A model generated the notes under the pieces. It had not been told where the DNA came from. It did not search any database and saw only the letters and a list, made by a program, of their open reading frames with translations. This document shows positions 62,716 through 64,000 of a DNA stretch of 64,000 nucleotides, one piece after another. Position 1 is the first letter of the stretch. Each line of letters begins with the position of its first letter. The position numbers were made by a program, and so were the translations under genes. The DNA is from GCA-2794515 sp034436155 (lineage in GTDB: Bacteria; Chloroflexota; Anaerolineae; Aggregatilineales; Phototrophicaceae), in assembly GCA_034436155.1 (NCBI GenBank), contig DAOTVP010000040.1, positions 1 to 64,000 of the forward strand, in the 5' to 3' direction.

Positions 62716-63609
62716 ATGCCCGTCATCCGTACACCCGATAGCCGATTTGAAAACTTAGATAAATATCCCTTCAAGCCGAATTATGTCACCTATAACGATG
62801 TGCGTATCCATTATGTAGACGAAGGACAGGGTGAAAATGTCATTCTGTGCCTGCATGGTGAACCCACATGGTCATATCTCTATCGGCACATGATACCAAT
62901 TTTGGCGCAAAATCATCGCGTCATCGCGCCCGACCTCATCGGTTTCGGTAAGAGTGATAAATACACCGAGATGAGCGATTACAGCATCATCCTACAAATT
63001 GATGCGCTCGAAAGCCTGATAGAGGAACTCGGTTTGGGCAATATCACGCTGGTGTGTCAGGATTGGGGCGGGATTATCGGCTTGCCGTTGGCGATGCGAC
63101 TACACGCCCGTTTTTCGCGCCTTGTCATTTTGAACACCGCCTTGCCCACAGGCGATAGACCCATCAGCGAGGGCTTTATGCAGTGGCGCGAATTTGTGCA
63201 AAAGGCGGGCAAAGACCTCATCGCCAGCAAAGTGATTGAATTCAGCATCATCAACAAAGACATCCTCACGCCCGAAGTATTACGCGGATATGATGCGCCG
63301 TTTCCCAATAGCGATTATACCGCCGCCATCGCCGCCTATCCGTTGCTCGTGCCGATTAAAGATGATGATGCAGGTGTGGATATGATGCGCGATGCGCGTG
63401 AAAAATTGGGCAATTGGCATAAGCCCGCGCTGGTCATGTTCTCTGATATGGATGTGGTACTCGGTGGTGGAGACCGCTTCTTTCGCAAGCATATTCCAAG
63501 CGCCAAAGACCAACCCGTCATCACGATTACAGGGGCGGGTCACTTTTTGCAAGAGGAAAAGGGCGAAGAAATCGCGGCGCATATCCTCGACTTTTTAGCA
63601 CGGACATAG
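62716..63609 (+). CDS. Alpha/beta hydrolase, haloalkane dehalogenase-like
   Basis: This 297-residue alpha/beta hydrolase has the haloalkane dehalogenase pattern: LCLHGEPTWSYLYR (oxyanion region with HGEPTW), nucleophile Asp116 in CQDWGG with the halide-binding Trp117 next to it, and catalytic His276 in GAGHFLQEE. An acid is expected in FSDMDVVLGGGD. With Asp as nucleophile it could release halide from short haloalkanes in the way of subfamily I enzymes. Related fluoroacetate or epoxide hydrolases are possible. It starts 6 bases after the beta-glucosidase stop and is probably co-transcribed with it. Confidence 0.85.
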   Translation: MPVIRTPDSRFENLDKYPFKPNYVTYNDVRIHYVDEGQGENVILCLHGEPTWSYLYRHMIPILAQNHRVIAPDLIGFGKSDKYTEMSDYSIILQIDALESLIEELGLGNITLVCQDWGGIIGLPLAMRLHARFSRLVILNTALPTGDRPISEGFMQWREFVQKAGKDLIASKVIEFSIINKDILTPEVLRGYDAPFPNSDYTAAIAAYPLLVPIKDDDAGVDMMRDAREKLGNWHKPALVMFSDMDVVLGGGDRFFRKHIPSAKDQPVITITGAGHFLQEEKGEEIAAHILDFLART

Positions 63610-63629
63610 GATAACGGAGGATTATTGTT

Positions 63630-64000
63630 ATGAAATGGATTGCACGCGGGATGAAAGAAACGCTCATCGTGGGTTTGGCGATACTCGCCGCCATTGCCTT
63701 GATGTTGCCTTCATTCATACCCGATTTTATCCCGTTTATCGGTTTTGCAGATGAAGCCTTCTGGACGCTCATCCTCATCAACACGGCGAATTATTATGGC
63801 TTAAATTTGTCATCCATTTATGGGGATAATAAAAAGCGTACTATCCGCCGAATTAAAAAGAAAAAACGCAAGCCGACTGCCGATGAGGGTAGTGGGGCTA
63901 CAGCGATCACATCGCCGAAACCACCCGCGTTAAAAGTAGATGATGGCAAACGGCTCTATATTCACGATGGCACGAGCGAAGCGCCGATTATCGAAGAGAA
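63630..64000 (+). CDS. Small membrane protein, truncated by window edge
   Basis: An ATG at 63630 after GGAGG starts a frame that runs off the right end (123 residues visible). Residues 12-30 and about 40-55 are hydrophobic (LIVGLAILAAIALMLPSFI; FWTLILINTANYY). Then comes a very basic stretch (NKKRTIRRIKKKKRKP) and a Gly/Ala/Pro linker. It is probably a membrane-anchored protein with a cytoplasmic C-terminal domain that is not visible here. The function is unknown. Confidence 0.65.
   Translation, partial: MKWIARGMKETLIVGLAILAAIALMLPSFIPDFIPFIGFADEAFWTLILINTANYYGLNLSSIYGDNKKRTIRRIKKKKRKPTADEGSGATAITSPKPPALKVDDGKRLYIHDGTSEAPIIEE

Noticed and set aside
1..64000. CRISPR array, prophage, insertion sequence or integrative element
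   Set aside because: No regularly spaced repeats, transposase, integrase or phage structural genes were found in either strand.

Overview
The window looks like chromosomal DNA of a free-living Chloroflexota bacterium, probably in or near the class Anaerolineae. That placement is an inference. It rests on the very large multi-GAF sensor proteins, lipoproteins with Thr/Pro-rich linkers after the lipobox, a Uma2-family nuclease, DAO-type oxidoreductases, moderate GC content, and short intergenic gaps on both strands. No rRNA, tRNA, CRISPR array, phage or transposase gene was seen. Both window edges cut a gene: a TIR-domain gene on the left and a small membrane protein on the right.

Layout. 1-6.2 kb holds a TIR-like protein, a secreted beta-propeller, a DAO oxidoreductase, a Uma2 nuclease and two divergent lipoproteins, one of them an M14 carboxypeptidase. 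6.3-9.9 kb holds two translationally coupled GAF-PAS-class III cyclase genes. Each has lost a different half of the catalytic residues, in the way the mammalian C1 and C2 domains have. 10-20.4 kb is mixed housekeeping: a Hal2-type phosphatase, a GNAT enzyme, a PPOX protein, an acyltransferase, a 10-helix ABC permease, a frameshifted M3 peptidase, a UDP-glucose dehydrogenase split by a 282-residue intein at its catalytic cysteine, and a cyclophilin.

20.6-45.5 kb is one unbroken plus-strand run of eleven genes behind a good sigma-70-like promoter. It encodes two stand-alone receiver proteins, a six-GAF protein, three membrane-GAF proteins, a membrane/HAMP/GAF protein, a 2966-residue hybrid histidine kinase with about eleven GAF modules, a threonine synthase fused to a receiver domain, a receiver-histidine kinase and an EamA exporter. 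The dense overlaps suggest one signalling system whose output includes phosphorylation-controlled threonine metabolism and possibly export. This is the best candidate in the window for an undescribed system.

45.5-53 kb holds a DUF433 protein, a CPA2 antiporter with a UspA-like tail, an MFS exporter, polyphosphate kinase and a coupled SGNH protein. 53-55 kb is a patchy accessory spot: a short DprA-like protein, an orphan MNT nucleotidyltransferase, and acpS with a partial decayed duplicate. 55-64 kb holds serine-pathway genes (serA and a class V aminotransferase) around a secreted propeller gene, a VapBC-type pair, an SGNH-like protein, DNA polymerase III delta prime, a GH1 beta-glucosidase, a haloalkane dehalogenase-like hydrolase and the truncated membrane protein. 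A paired-hairpin repeat of about 100 bp occurs twice, with a solitary half elsewhere.
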